DNA of 64,000 bases from Riptortus pedestris (GCA_019009955.1 CM032232.1:68924001-68988000); one strand, 5' to 3'; counted from the first letter of the stretch, positions 32,482 through 44,396 are shown. The notes: generated by a model not told the origin, from the sequence alone. Translations and numbers: made by a program.

Positions 32482-34593
32482 AATTGTAACCTCTGTCTGT
32501 ACATTGATTTTTTTCGCGAAATTTCACGATAACTTTTCGTTTCACATGTCATAGACACCATAACTGCATTTTGTTTCTTTCGTGTTTGTTTGTTTGTTTG
32601 TTTATTTGTTTGTTTGTTTGTTTGTTTGTTGGTTTGTTTGTTACCTTTTCACGCATAAACGGCTGAACCGAATTTTTTGAAACATGGTATGTATATTACT
32701 ACTAACCCAACTTAGACTTTAGGCTATATTAAAATTCTCTGAGATAAACAGGAGTGGGGGTTATAAGGCAGGCCTGAAATTAAAAATAGCGATATTTCGT
32801 TTCCTATTGGTTTTTCGACAAATATGAATATAACAAAAGTTGTTTATTTTGTTATTTAGAGTAACTTTTATTATATACATGTTTTTCGAATACCGATTTA
32901 TAAACGAGATATACGCTAAAACCTATAGCGGAAGTGAACAGTTTAATTTGACACAAAAGACTCAACCAAACTAAATAAAACTCGGTATGCGTATTAGCAC
33001 TAATGCCTCCATTATAATAAGCCGTACCAACATTTCTAGGGACGGGCAGGAGTGGGGGTTATAAGGGAGGCCTGAAATTCAAAATAGCGATATTTCGTTT
33101 CCTATTGGGTTTTGGGTTTTCGGAAAATATGTACATAACAAAAGTTATTTATTTTACTATTTAGAGTAACTTTTGTTATATACACTTTTTTCGTATACTG
33201 AATTATAAACGAGATATAAACTAAAACCTATAGCGGAAGTGAACAATTTTATTTGGGACAATAGACCTAACCGAAATAAATAAAACTCGGTATATGTATT
33301 AGCACTAACGCTTTCATTATAACAAGCCATACCAACATTTCTAGGGACAGCCAGGAGTGGGAGTTATAAGGGAAGCCAGAAATTAAAAATAGTGATATTT
33401 CGTTTCCTATAGGTTTTTCGGCAAATATGAACATAACAAAAGTTGTTTATTTTGTTATTTAGAGTAACTTTTGTTATATACACTTTTTTCGTATACCGAA
33501 TTATAAACGAGATATACGCTAAAACCTATAGCGGAAGTGAAGTATAAGGGTGGTCTGAAATTAAAAATAGTGATATTTCGTGTCCTATTGGGGTTTCCGG
33601 AAATATGCACTTAACAAAAGTTGTTTATTTTGTTATTTAGAGAAACATTTATTATATACACTATCGTCGTATAATGAAGTATAAACGAGATATACTCTTA
33701 AAACTAGAGCGGAAGCCTATAATTTTTTTGGGCACTAACGATTGAACCGAACTTAAAAAAAAAAAAACTCGGTATGTGAATTATCATTAATTCTTCCAAG
33801 ATTATAAGCTATATTAAAATTTTTAGGTTCAAACAGGAGTTCAGTTGTTAACACCCATCTGAAATGAAAAATAGCGATATTTCGTTTCGCATTGATTTTT
33901 CGATAAATATGCACATAACAATAGTTAGTGAATGAAATTATTTTTAGGGTAATACTATTATTTAATTCTGTCAGGTAGATAAATTATTAAAATAATACTC
34001 TGAATCAATAATTTAAGAAAAACATGGTGTTTAGCACTCATGCTGGACCGGAAGATGACAGGAGCCTAAACAGTTAATTGAGTTATCTTATTTCCAGTGA
34101 AACGCTGCCATTCCTGGAAGTGATTTCCACTGAGCTCTGCTATTATGCTATTACGAATATAATCTAATGTACAAAACTATGCTTAAACTACATGTGCTCG
34201 GATTGGTATTTGACGGGAAATAAGTTTCATTATATATTTAATTGTAATAAATGCAATCCATGACTATGATTTTAAGTATTCAAAAAGGAGACTTAAAAAG
34301 TGGAAAGGGATAGATTAGGAACACATTTTTATTTATTCTTCAACAGTAAAATTTCTCATTTATAAGTCGCCTGCCTGACCCTCACGGGAAAACAATACGC
34401 CCAGACGGGAAGTGTAGTAAACATTGAAGCCTTGCCCAAAAAAATACTATGCGCACAGCAACGACGGGTATGGACCCTAAACACTGGGACGGGGAAATGT
34501 CAAAATACTGTGCAAACTAAAGGCTTACCAAAAAAATACCATCATCATTCAGTCTCAAATGAATTCCCGGGCGAAGCCGGGTACCTTAGCTAG
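32479..34593 (+). mobile_element. Non-autonomous Helitron H1
   Basis: Starts aaattgtaacctctgtctg and ends with the hairpin cccgggcgaagccggg, then CTAG followed by T, as Helitron 3' ends do. It contains acggctgaaccgaatttt, a block common to insect Helitrons, and several modules of about 300 bp starting around aggagtgggggttataag. (GTTT)n at 32586-32640. No Rep-helicase coding. A canonical 5' TC is not clear because the start lies in TA repeat. Confidence 0.78.
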
Positions 34594-35685
34594 TATATAT
34601 ATAAAATTGTAACCTCTGTCTGTACATTGATTTTTTTCGCGAAATTTCACGATAACTTTTCGTTTCACATGTCATAGACACCATATCTGCATTTTGTTTC
34701 TTTCGTGTATATTTGTTCGTTTGTTTGTTTGTTTGTTACCTTTTCACGCATAAACGGCTGAACCGAATTTTATGAAACTTGGTATGTATATTACTACTAA
34801 CCCAACTTAGACTTTAGGCTATATTAATTTTCTCTGAGATGAACAGGAGTGGGGGTTATAAGGGAAGCCTGAAATTAAAAATAGCGATATTTCGTTTTCT
34901 ATTGGTTTTTCTGTAAATATGCACATAACAAAATTTGTTTATTTTGTTATTTAGAGTAACTTTTGTTATATACACTTTTGTCCTATACCGAAGTTTAAAT
35001 GCGTTATACGCTAAAAATTATAGCGGGAGTCAACAATATTATCTGCCAAAAAAGACTCAACCGAACTAAATAAAACTCGGTATGTGTATTAGCAGTGAGG
35101 CCTTCATTATAATAAGCCATACCAACATTTCTATGGACGGGCAGGAGTGGGGGTTATAAGGGAAGCCTGAAATTAAAAATAGCGATATTTCTTTTTCTAT
35201 TGGTTTTTCCGCAAACATAAACATAACAAAAGTTGTTTTTTTTGTTATTTGGAGTAACTTTTGTTATATACACTTTTGTCGTATACCTAAGTATAAAAGA
35301 GTTATACGTTAAAACTTTAGCGGGCACTAACGGCTGAACCGAACTTAACAAAACTCGGTATGTCAATTAGCATTATTTCTTCCATGATTATAAGTTATAT
35401 TAAAATTTTTAGGTTCGAACGGGAGGGGGGTTAAAAGGGAGGCCTGAAATAAAAATTCACCATATTTACATGTATAAGAGACGGGAAATATAAAAATATC
35501 AAAGACTGTGAAGCCTTATCGAACAAATAATTCTATTATTAGCAAATCCACGGCAAAGATGGGTATCAATCGTAAACACTGGGACGGGTAAATGTCAAAA
35601 TATTGTGCAATGTAAAGCCTGCTAAAAAATACTATCACCATTCAGCCTCAAATGAATTCCCGGGCGAAGCCGGGTAACTGAGCTA

Positions 35686-35686
<1 letters not shown>
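34594..35686 (+). mobile_element. Non-autonomous Helitron H2
   Basis: Head-to-tail with H1 through tatatatataaaattg. It has the same start, two internal modules, and the same hairpin plus CTAG at 35683-35686. About 1.09 kb. Confidence 0.78.
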
Positions 35687-35775
<89 letters not shown>

Positions 35776-35843
35776 GTAACCTCTGTCTGTACATTGATTT
35801 TTTTCGCGAAATTTCACGATAACTTTTCGTTTCACATGTCATA

Positions 35844-36043
35844 AGTTACGTCTTGGGAACATCCGCTCTGCTGACACCTCAAGCATCAGCATTTATTCTC
35901 CTTATAACCCCTACCATTTTTCCTCTCCTTGTCATTTCCCCAGTAGCTCTAGACTGTCACTCTGTACATTTTCAAAGTTGTAATTGTTTTAATTAATAAA
36001 AGTGCTTTTTAAAAAGGCTTACACGCGTACTTTAAACTTAACT
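35844..36043 (+). repeat. 5' LTR of the endogenous retrovirus
   Basis: Begins AGTTACGTCTTGG and ends AAACTTAACT, the AGT...ACT style of errantiviral LTRs. It holds an aataaa at about 35995 as polyadenylation signal. I see no difference from the 3' LTR. Confidence 0.93.
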
Positions 36044-36060
36044 GGCGCCCGAACAGGGAC
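36043..36060 (+). promoter_or_regulatory. Primer binding site, tRNA-Lys
   Basis: TGGCGCCCGAACAGGGAC directly after the 5' LTR. This is the complement of the 3' end of a tRNA-Lys, the same 18-base site that lentiviruses use. It primes minus-strand DNA synthesis. Confidence 0.9.
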
Positions 36061-36334
36061 TTAGCAGAAGTTTTCATTTTAAGTGTGATCTATTTCCCAC
36101 GTATTTGAAAACTTTGGATTTCAATCCTTAACTGCTTATTACCCAAGTATAGCGAAGCCTTGCACTTTTTACTTGTGATCTATTTCCCGAGTTCCCCCCA
36201 ATTGCAGTCAAGCAGACGACAGCCTGGAGCAGCAGCAAGAAGGAATCTGGAGGAGCAGAAAACGCAGCACTTCTACATCATCATCCGATTCGTCTTGTCA
36301 CCTGGAGGAAGACCCGGAGGAACATCACTACAGT

Positions 36335-37598
36335 GTGAGTAGCCTCTGTATAGCTCATAAAAATAACATTATATTTAAGCCCTCTAAATTAAACCCAAAT
36401 ATGTCAACCAACCAAGAAATGCCCCAAATCCAAAATGAAATTTTGAACCAAGCCTTAAGCGAAATCCAAATGATATCCAACCCCCTCCCCATGGATATTT
36501 TAAAATATATCCCTAGATATGATGGAACAAGTTATAAATTGCCACAATTCATAGCCACATGCGAAGAATTATTTAATTCTTATTGTAAAATAAATAATAA
36601 AGAAAAGGAAAATAACCACTGGTTACTTTTTAAAGCAGCTATGTGCCATTTAGATGGCCCGGCCGAAGCTGTTGACTACAATAATAATTGTGCAACAATA
36701 ACGGACTTACTAGAATCTCTTAGGAAAAATTTTGCTGACAATAGGACAATTCCAGACCTCATAGCAGAGCTATCTGTCATGAGATCTTACCCACGAGAAC
36801 ACCCGATAGAATTCCTTAACAGACTAGATGAAAAACGAACCACCGTGGTAACCCGATACAAACTAGATAAGGTCACTGGCTCTCTACTAGACCAGCTGAT
36901 ACTACAACTTGACGCGACACTCGTAAGGACATTTATACACGGTGTACACCCTACTCTAGGAGCACATCTACAGGTACTACAAATTCAAGACTTAAACGAC
37001 GCTAGGTCAAAACTGATTAACGACTGCAGCATTATATTAACACAGTTAAAATTAAACAATACAATGGAGGTCATGAACAAAATAGACACACATAAACACA
37101 AACATAATTTCAAAATTCCCAATTTTTCAAATCAAATATCTCCCCCTAGATTTAGATCAAATTTTCAACATAATCAAAATTTTGCTCAACCTTTTCAACC
37201 AAGACCTTTTAATGCACAACCTTTTCCCCAACAAACTCAACCCTTTCCCCCAACAAACTCAACCATTTTCCCAACAAACTCAACCCTTTTTCCAACAAAC
37301 TCAACCATTTCCCCAACAAACTCAACCATTTGCACAACAACAACCCTCTGTTCCCAAATGGAATAGTCAAAACACGGTTTCTATGAAATCAATACAACCC
37401 AAACCAAATAAAAATTTCATTTCCCCATATGAAATTACATATGTTGAGTCAAATAAACAGAATAATTCAGAAACAGACAAAAAATTACAGTACATGCAAG
37501 AACAACTAAGTACACTAACAGACACAATAAACAAACTTACGGACCATTTTTTAGACAGAAGTCACCCACAAAAGCCACCGGATCCAGATTTGAACTAA
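36335..37598 (+). pseudogene. gag: gag of the endogenous retrovirus, frame break in repeat
   Basis: The structural polyprotein starts near 36335; an in-frame ATG at 36401 (MSTNQEMPQIQN) is an alternative start. The first frame runs to 37366. It has a gypsy-type capsid region (ILKYIPRYDGTSYKLPQFI, the YPREHPIEFLNRLDE block) and no zinc knuckle. A tandem repeat coding QQTQPF-type units (about 37218-37340) follows. Within it a C-run that is one base longer than in its neighbours shifts the frame. The C-terminus (to PDPDLN, stop at 37596-37598) continues in the second frame, 37182-37598. Pol lies one frame back from that second frame, the usual -1 arrangement for errantiviruses. Confidence 0.82.
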
Positions 37599-37603
37599 AA
37601 GCT

Positions 37604-39814
37604 ATGGATAAGTCACTCCCTTACTTTTTGGACCAGGAAAACAGAAAATGGCCAATAGACACAGGTTCTTTAAAAAATTATATCAATCCAGAAATAGTAC
37701 CCCCTCATTGGCGTAGATTCAGAGAACAATTTTTTGTAAAAACACCTGTGGGCGAAACACAAGGGTCGGAATATATTTTATGTCCTACCAATAAAATATT
37801 TCCTAACAGCTTTTTTATGAAAATGTATTTATTTAAATTTTCACCTAGGTATGACATACTTTTAGGACACGAGTCCATGAGTAAAATAAAAGCAAATGTT
37901 AATTTTAATAAAAACATTTTAGAATTTAATAATGGGTTTAAAAAATTGTTATTTTCGATGGAAAATAAAAATGACAAAATTTTTTTAAAACCTGGTTTAA
38001 ATATGATTTCTTTCCCTGTTAGGTCAATTCCCAACAGCGGTTTAGGAATTTTTAAGCCACTAAATATAAATAATAAAGCCTTTATAGAAGAAAGTTTAGT
38101 AGATATAGTTGATGGCAAAGCAAAATGCTTAGCTTTTTCCACAGAGCTGATGACCATTAGTCCCCAGCCTATGGAAGTAGATGAAGTAGAATCGATTTAT
38201 CCAGCAAATCCTGTGACCAATTGTCCCGTGGATTCAAAGGATGTCGTTAAGGAACTCCCCCATCTCATACGAACTGACCATATGAATGAGGAGGAAAAAA
38301 TAAAAATTATAAACTTAATTAAACAATTCCCCGAAATAATTAAACGTGAGCATGATAAATTAAGTAGCACTAATATTTTAAAACATAAAATAGTAACCAC
38401 TAATGAGTTACCAGTTTATACTAAAAATTATAGATATCCGGAATTTTTTCGGAAGGATGTAGACATAGAAATAGATAAACTTCTTCAAAGTAATATTATT
38501 AGACCAAGTAATTCACCATACAACTCACCTATCTGGGTTGTCCCCAAAAAAATGGACGCCTCAGGCAAACGAAAAATTCGGCTAGTAGTCGACTATAGGA
38601 AATTGAATGAAAAAACTATAGAAGATAAATTCCCTCTGCCTAATATAGAGGATCTTTTCGGCAAAATTGGGCGTGCAACTTATTTTTCAACGATAGATTT
38701 AGCTTCTGGATTTCATCAAATAGAATTGGATCCAGAATCAATTCCAAAAACTGCATTTAGCACAGAAAATGGTCATTGGGAATATACAAGGGTCCCTACT
38801 CTTCCCACATTTCAAAGGGCTATGAGTATAATTTTTTCAAACATGCCAAATGTATTAGTTTATATTGATGATATAATAATTTTTTCAGATAACTTAGAAG
38901 AACACTTAAAACATCTAAAAGCGGTTTTCGAAAAATTAAAATTTCATAATCTCAAAATACAAATTGATAAGACTGAATTTTTTAAGCGAGAATTATTATA
39001 TTTAGGCCATATCATTTCAGATCAAGGCATTAAGCCAAATCCTTTAAAAGTAGACGCAATAAAGAACTTCCCGATTCCAAAAACACAAAAAGAAGTTAAA
39101 CAATTTTTAGGTCTTACTGGTTATTATCGTAAGATGATTCGAGATTATGCTAAAATAGCAAAACCCCTAACGTTAGCACTAAAGAAAAATTCTAAAATTA
39201 ATATACATAATGTAGAATATAAACAAGCTTTCGAACAATTAAAAATCCTTTTACAAAATAACCCCATTTTACAACTGCCCGATTTTTCAAAACAATTTAT
39301 TTTAACTACAGATGCTTCAAATTTTGCACTTGGAGCAGTTTTGTCACAAAATTTCGATGGTAAAGATTTGCCAATAGGCTACGCGTCGCGAACATTAAAT
39401 AAACATGAAGAAAATTTGTCTACTATAGAAAAAGAGTTATTATCAATTGTATGGGCTTGCAAACATTTCCGTCCATATCTATATGGCAGAAAATTTTTAA
39501 TTCAAACGGATCACAAACCTTTACAATGGCTCCACAGTCTTAAGGAACCCAATTCAAAATTATTAAGGTGGAAATGTATTTTATCCGATTTCGAATTTGA
39601 TATTAAATATGTCGCTGGAAAAACAAATGTTGTAGCAGACGCCTTATCTCGCGTTCAGTATTGTACTGCTATAGAAGACGAGATAGATCCACAAGAAGTA
39701 CTCGATGAATTCCTACAAAATTACCCCTCAAATAATGATGAAATTCAGGATACTGAAAGTCTAGTCACAATACATTCGCAGGAAAGTTCCGATGAACAGG
39801 TTGTTAATTTGTGA
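37604..39814 (+). CDS. pol: pol: protease, reverse transcriptase, RNase H
   Basis: 736 residues from an ATG; the same frame is open upstream into gag, so it is probably expressed by frameshift rather than from this ATG. Protease active site D-T-G at residues 19-21 (WPIDTGSLKNYI). RT has the LVVDYRKLNEKTI and STIDLASGFHQIEL blocks and the catalytic YIDD at 420-423. RNase H has D in TTDASNFALGAVLSQ (about 570) and TDHKPLQWL (about 636), then ADALSRVQY. The frame ends at TGA 39812-39814, overlapping the integrase frame by 23 bases. Confidence 0.93.
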   Translation: MDKSLPYFLDQENRKWPIDTGSLKNYINPEIVPPHWRRFREQFFVKTPVGETQGSEYILCPTNKIFPNSFFMKMYLFKFSPRYDILLGHESMSKIKANVNFNKNILEFNNGFKKLLFSMENKNDKIFLKPGLNMISFPVRSIPNSGLGIFKPLNINNKAFIEESLVDIVDGKAKCLAFSTELMTISPQPMEVDEVESIYPANPVTNCPVDSKDVVKELPHLIRTDHMNEEEKIKIINLIKQFPEIIKREHDKLSSTNILKHKIVTTNELPVYTKNYRYPEFFRKDVDIEIDKLLQSNIIRPSNSPYNSPIWVVPKKMDASGKRKIRLVVDYRKLNEKTIEDKFPLPNIEDLFGKIGRATYFSTIDLASGFHQIELDPESIPKTAFSTENGHWEYTRVPTLPTFQRAMSIIFSNMPNVLVYIDDIIIFSDNLEEHLKHLKAVFEKLKFHNLKIQIDKTEFFKRELLYLGHIISDQGIKPNPLKVDAIKNFPIPKTQKEVKQFLGLTGYYRKMIRDYAKIAKPLTLALKKNSKINIHNVEYKQAFEQLKILLQNNPILQLPDFSKQFILTTDASNFALGAVLSQNFDGKDLPIGYASRTLNKHEENLSTIEKELLSIVWACKHFRPYLYGRKFLIQTDHKPLQWLHSLKEPNSKLLRWKCILSDFEFDIKYVAGKTNVVADALSRVQYCTAIEDEIDPQEVLDEFLQNYPSNNDEIQDTESLVTIHSQESSDEQVVNL

Positions 39815-41213
39815 CGAAAGTAAAATTTTAAATGTTGAACAGAATCAAATTGTTCTGCAACGAGGAAATTCGAATCCTCAAATTCAAAAAATATTTAATA
39901 AAACCCGTCTCACATTTTCTTTTAAAAACTCATTAGATAGAGAAAAAATGAAAACATATTGTATACAATATTTAAAACCGAATACAACTTACGGTGTATA
40001 TTGTAAAAAAGATGGTATTTTACAAGAGGAGTATAATAATATATTTGAGAATTTTAAAAATATTATAAGTAGTAGTTTTAGTACAATTAAAATTAAACGA
40101 TACTCTAAGTTAAATTTAGACATAATACCTAAATCAGAACAAGCTGAAGTAGTTTCTAATTATCACGTAGGCAAAACCTATCATAGAGGTATTAGTGAGT
40201 CTTATGAACATATTCGTAGGAGATATTATTGGCCTGGAATGTTCAAAGATATTACAGACTTTATCAATAAATGTCCCATTTGTCAAAAAGTTAAGTATGA
40301 GAGGAAACCAATTCAAGTGGTATATAAACAAACCCCAACTCCTGATCGACCTTTTGAAATAATGCAAATTGATGTATTTTATTATGATAAACATAAATTT
40401 CTAACAATTATTGACTCATTTTCGAAAAAACTATTAGCATATCCTCTTAGTAGTTTGAACCAAGTTGAAATTCAAGACCAATTAAGTAAATATCTTGCTT
40501 TATTTCCCATACCTAAAATTATTCAAATGGATAACGGACGCGAATTTGACAATATTGGTTTACGAAATTTTCTCAAGCTATACGACATAGAACCATACTA
40601 TACAACACCAGGACATTCTGACTCTCAAGGACTATTGGAACGGTCACACTCTACACTTATTGAATTACTAAATTCGATACAATTAGAACATAGAGATTAC
40701 AATGTGGAGAAATGCATGACACTGGCGTTAATAGCATTTAATAATTCAATAAATTCCAATTTGAAACTAACACCGATGGAAATTACTTTCGGAATAACAC
40801 AAAACCCTTACATTGAAGACATGACAGAAACTCTAATAACTGAAGAAAACATAAACAATTATTTTAACCAATTGCAAACGATACATAAACTAGTAAAAAG
40901 GAAAACGAATAAGGAAAAAGAAGACCGAACAAACAAACTGAATGAAGGTAGAGAACAAGAACCTCAAATTCCTGACGAACCTTACTTAAAAACTACATTC
41001 AACAAAAAACACAAACCAAAATATTTCAAAACGACATATGATAAAGAAACCAAAAAAGTAACATATAACCGAGGAAATCTTAAACGGTCCATTAAATTTC
41101 ACCCAAATAGGATGAAACGTCCTAGGAAAACAATGAAAATTTCATCTGTTTCAGGTGAAAATGCTAGTATTCCTACTGATCCTCAACCAAGCAGTAGCGT
41201 ACAGGTTAACTGA
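39792..41213 (+). CDS. pol: Integrase part of pol, in the +1 frame
   Basis: 473 residues. N-terminal zinc finger (H-x-H in VGKTYHRG context, then CPICQK). Catalytic D at about 194 (IDVFYYDKHKFL), D at about 247 (QMDNGREFDN) and E at about 283 (LLERSHSTLI), giving D-D-35-E. It belongs to the same polyprotein as the preceding RT in related elements. The one-base phase change at the overlap (39792-39814) is therefore either a mutation or sequencing error, or a second recoding site. The C-terminus is basic and overlaps the start of env. Confidence 0.9.
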   Translation: MNRLLICDESKILNVEQNQIVLQRGNSNPQIQKIFNKTRLTFSFKNSLDREKMKTYCIQYLKPNTTYGVYCKKDGILQEEYNNIFENFKNIISSSFSTIKIKRYSKLNLDIIPKSEQAEVVSNYHVGKTYHRGISESYEHIRRRYYWPGMFKDITDFINKCPICQKVKYERKPIQVVYKQTPTPDRPFEIMQIDVFYYDKHKFLTIIDSFSKKLLAYPLSSLNQVEIQDQLSKYLALFPIPKIIQMDNGREFDNIGLRNFLKLYDIEPYYTTPGHSDSQGLLERSHSTLIELLNSIQLEHRDYNVEKCMTLALIAFNNSINSNLKLTPMEITFGITQNPYIEDMTETLITEENINNYFNQLQTIHKLVKRKTNKEKEDRTNKLNEGREQEPQIPDEPYLKTTFNKKHKPKYFKTTYDKETKKVTYNRGNLKRSIKFHPNRMKRPRKTMKISSVSGENASIPTDPQPSSSVQVN

Positions 41214-42712
41214 CCTCACTGACACACCTGGAGTCACTGCCATAAAAATACAGGATTCATTTTTCATTAATTCAACTTACACTTATTTTCATCACATTGA
41301 CACTGATGTACTACAAAAAGAACTGACAAGTATTGAAAAATTATTAACATTTATACGAAGAAAAATTATCAAAATTTTGTGGATTCTATCCGTGTACACC
41401 TTAAATATACTCAGGACAAACTAGACCACTTGAAAATAAACAAAAGTAGACCAAAACGCGGTTTAATCAACGGCTTAGGCACGGCTATCTCATGGCTGAC
41501 TGGCAATATGGATGCTGAGGATAAACAAAAATATGATGCTATAATTAGTAAAATACAGTCTAATAATTATCATTTAGAACATAATGTTGAAAACCAATTA
41601 TCTATTAATAAGCAATTAATTAATGAATTAAATAAAGATATATTAATAATTGAAAATAATAATGCTAGATTAGAAAAATATTTTCAGTATTTTAGTAATG
41701 AAACTAATCCTATAATGCTTACGCAGCAGTACTCTATTTTGTTTAATAATTTAATGTTACTATATAATACTATTAACGATATAGAAACTAGTTTAGATTT
41801 TTGTAAATTTAATATTCTTCATTCCAGTATCATATCTTACAGGGAACTGGAATCACTTATTAATAATACTCATATAACTTTCATATCAAATGACCCTAAT
41901 GTCTTGTGGCAAATTTCTAAAGTACATTGTTCTATTCACAATAATATCATTTCCTATTTTATCCATTTCCTACATTCGAAACCTTTTTCCTTTTATCCTA
42001 TCCTGTATATCACAAAGGGCAGGTTATGACAACAGTAATATATCCTTCTTTTATTATGAGATATACAGAGCTATTCACAGGACACTGTGAACTTCTTAAT
42101 GATTATTATTATTGTAGAAATATTAGTCAAGTTTATGATAATTGTATTTTAGATATATTAGAACATAAGAAATTAAATAATTGTAAGAGCTTAATTATTA
42201 AGGATACCAGTCCATTTATAAAATTCATACCAATAATTAATCAATTTTTATTATATAACGAGTCCCATATTACTATAAATAATAACGGACACAATGTAAC
42301 CGTCCATCCTAAATTAACAGAACTTTTATATGTCAATTCATCCGAAATACTTTATAATTCTCCCATACCATATTCTTACTGGGAATCATATCCTATTTTA
42401 AGTTTTCACATGCCGCCAATAGCGGAAGAAACTTCATTTTCCTTTGATCATATACATAAGACTAATTTAAATATAGAGCCGCTAGAAGAATTGGACACTG
42501 ATGATTTTGACTTTAGTACTTTTTATTTTATTTTATGTATAATTGTTCTTATAATATCCTTATTATTCTGTGTACTATACATATTATATAAGCAACCAGG
42601 CTTCATCACCAGACTACAGCCAACAGAAGCAAACGAAATGGAAACTCGGACGGCTTCTTTATCATCACTTCCTCGCTTAGCTCTTACTTCGCCGAGGACG
42701 GCTTCAGCCTAA
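41155..42712 (+). pseudogene. env: env-like fusion glycoprotein gene, two frame breaks
   Basis: Insect-retrovirus envelope related in layout to baculovirus F proteins. Three overlapping frames: 41155-41424 with a signal peptide (residues 1-15, MKMLVFLLILNQAVA), 41379-42029, and 42026-42712. The second frame has a furin-type site RPKR (residues 24-27), followed by a glycine-rich hydrophobic fusion-peptide-like stretch and a long heptad-like helix. The third has N-glycosylation sites and one membrane segment (about residues 166-190, ILCIIVLIISLLFCVLYILY), then a tail of about 38 residues. The breaks lie near 41380-41420 and 42000-42029. As written no full-length protein is made. In relatives env is translated from a spliced mRNA; no splice site was assigned here. 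Confidence 0.85.
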
Positions 42713-42721
42713 GGAGGGAGG
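42710..42721 (+). promoter_or_regulatory. Polypurine tract
   Basis: taaggagggagg immediately before the 3' LTR; primes plus-strand synthesis. Confidence 0.85.
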
Positions 42722-42921
42722 AGTTACGTCTTGGGAACATCCGCTCTGCTGACACCTCAAGCATCAGCATTTATTCTCCTTATAACCCCTACCATTTTTC
42801 CTCTCCTTGTCATTTCCCCAGTAGCTCTAGACTGTCACTCTGTACATTTTCAAAGTTGTAATTGTTTTAATTAATAAAAGTGCTTTTTAAAAAGGCTTAC
42901 ACGCGTACTTTAAACTTAACT
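42722..42921 (+). repeat. 3' LTR of the endogenous retrovirus
   Basis: 200 bp, identical by eye to 35844-36043, followed by the resumed Helitron sequence atagacacc. Confidence 0.93.
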
Positions 42922-44396
42922 ATAGACACCATAACTGCATTTTGTTTCTTTGGTGTCTGTTTGTTTGTTACCTTTTCACGCATAAACGGCTGAACCGAAT
43001 TTTATGTAACTTTGTATGTATACTACTACTAGCCCAACTTAGACTTTAGGCTATATTAATATTCTCTATGACGAACAGGAGTGGGGGTTATAAGGGAGGC
43101 CTGAAATTAAAAATAGCGATATTTCGTTTCCTATTGCTTTTTCAGCAAATATGCACATAATAAAAGTTGTTTATTTTGTAATTTAAATTAACTTTTGTTA
43201 TATGCACTTTTGCCGTATATGGAAGTATAAATGAGTTATACGCTAAAAACTATAGCGGGAGTCCACAATTTTATTTGGCACAAAAGACTCAACCGAACTA
43301 AACCAAACTCGCTATATGAATTAATACTAACGATTTCCTTATAATAAGCCATACTAACATTTCTAGGGACGGGCAGGAGTGGGGGTTATATGGAAGGCCT
43401 GAAATTAAAAATAGCAATATTTCGTTTCCTATTGCTTTTTCAGCAAATATGCACACTACAAAAGTTGTTTATTTTGTTATTTAGAGTAACTTTTGTTATA
43501 TGCACTTTTGCCGTATGCGGAAGCATAAATGTGTTATACGCTATAAACTAAAGCGGGAGTCCACAATTTTATTTGGCACTAAAGACTCAACCGAATTAAT
43601 CGGTATGTGAATTAGTACTAACGCCTTCATTATAATAAGCTATACTAACATTTCTAGGGACGGGCAGGAGTGGGGGTTATAAGGAAGGCCTAAAATTAAT
43701 AATAGTGATATTTCGTTTCCTATTGCATTTTCGGCAAATATGCACATAACAAAAGTTGTTTATTTTGTTATGTAGAGAAACGTTTTTTTATATACACTAT
43801 CATCGTATACCGAAGTATAAAGGCGTTATCCCCTAAAAATTATAGCGGGAGACAACAATTTTATTTGGCACAAAAGACTCAACCGAACTAAATAAAACAC
43901 TCAGTATGTGTATTAGCACTAACGCCTTCCTTATAATAAGCCATACTAACATTTCTAGGGAAGGGTAGGAGTGGGGGTTATAAGGGAAGCCTGAAATTAA
44001 TAATAATGATTTCCTATTGGGGTTCCGGCAAATATGAACATAACAAAAGTTGTTTATTTTGTTATTTAGAGAAATTTGCTCAACAATTCTTTTCAATATG
44101 AACTACCAGGTACTTCACCTGAAAAAATTAATTCAAATGTATATCAATATTTTCTCCTTAATAATTCAAATCTATACATAATGCACAGGAGACGGGAAAT
44201 ATGACAATATGCAGGACAGTGAAGTCTTACATAAAAAAATAATTTTATTATTAACAAATGCCAACAACGGGTATTAACCCTAAACACTGGAACGGGTAAA
44301 TGTCAAAATATTGTGCAAAGTAAAGCCTTGCCAAAAATATACCATCACCATTCAGCCTCAAATGAATTCCCGAGCGAAGCCGGGTATCTGAGCTAG

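Larger units (their letters stand above)
35844..42921 (+). mobile_element. Endogenous retrovirus of gypsy/errantivirus type (LTR-gag-pol-env-LTR)
   Basis: Two 200 bp LTRs, a tRNA-Lys type primer site, gag, protease-RT-RNase H, integrase, an env gene and a polypurine tract, all on the + strand. The target site inside the Helitron is known from its sister copies (catgtcatagacacc), and ATA is found on both sides. The LTRs read as identical, implying a recent insertion. Four reading-frame breaks are nevertheless present (one in gag, one before integrase, two in env), so this copy as written would not make all its proteins. Insect errantiviruses with env can be infectious; nothing here shows activity. 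Confidence 0.92.
35687..44396 (+). mobile_element. Non-autonomous Helitron H3, interrupted by an endogenous retrovirus
   Basis: A long (TA)n at 35687-35769, then the standard start. It breaks at catgtcata (35843), resumes at atagacacc (42922), has about four modules, and ends with the hairpin cccgagcgaagccggg and CTAG (44393-44396). Confidence 0.78.

Noticed and set aside
32586..32640. A (GTTT)n CRISPR-like periodicity in the Helitron array
   Set aside because: Simple tetranucleotide repeat without spacers. The 300 bp modules are also not CRISPR units.
35844..42921. Exact 4-base target duplication for the endogenous retrovirus
   Set aside because: Only ATA is certain on both sides (cata on the left, tatag on the right). 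A fourth base depends on where the LTR end is drawn.
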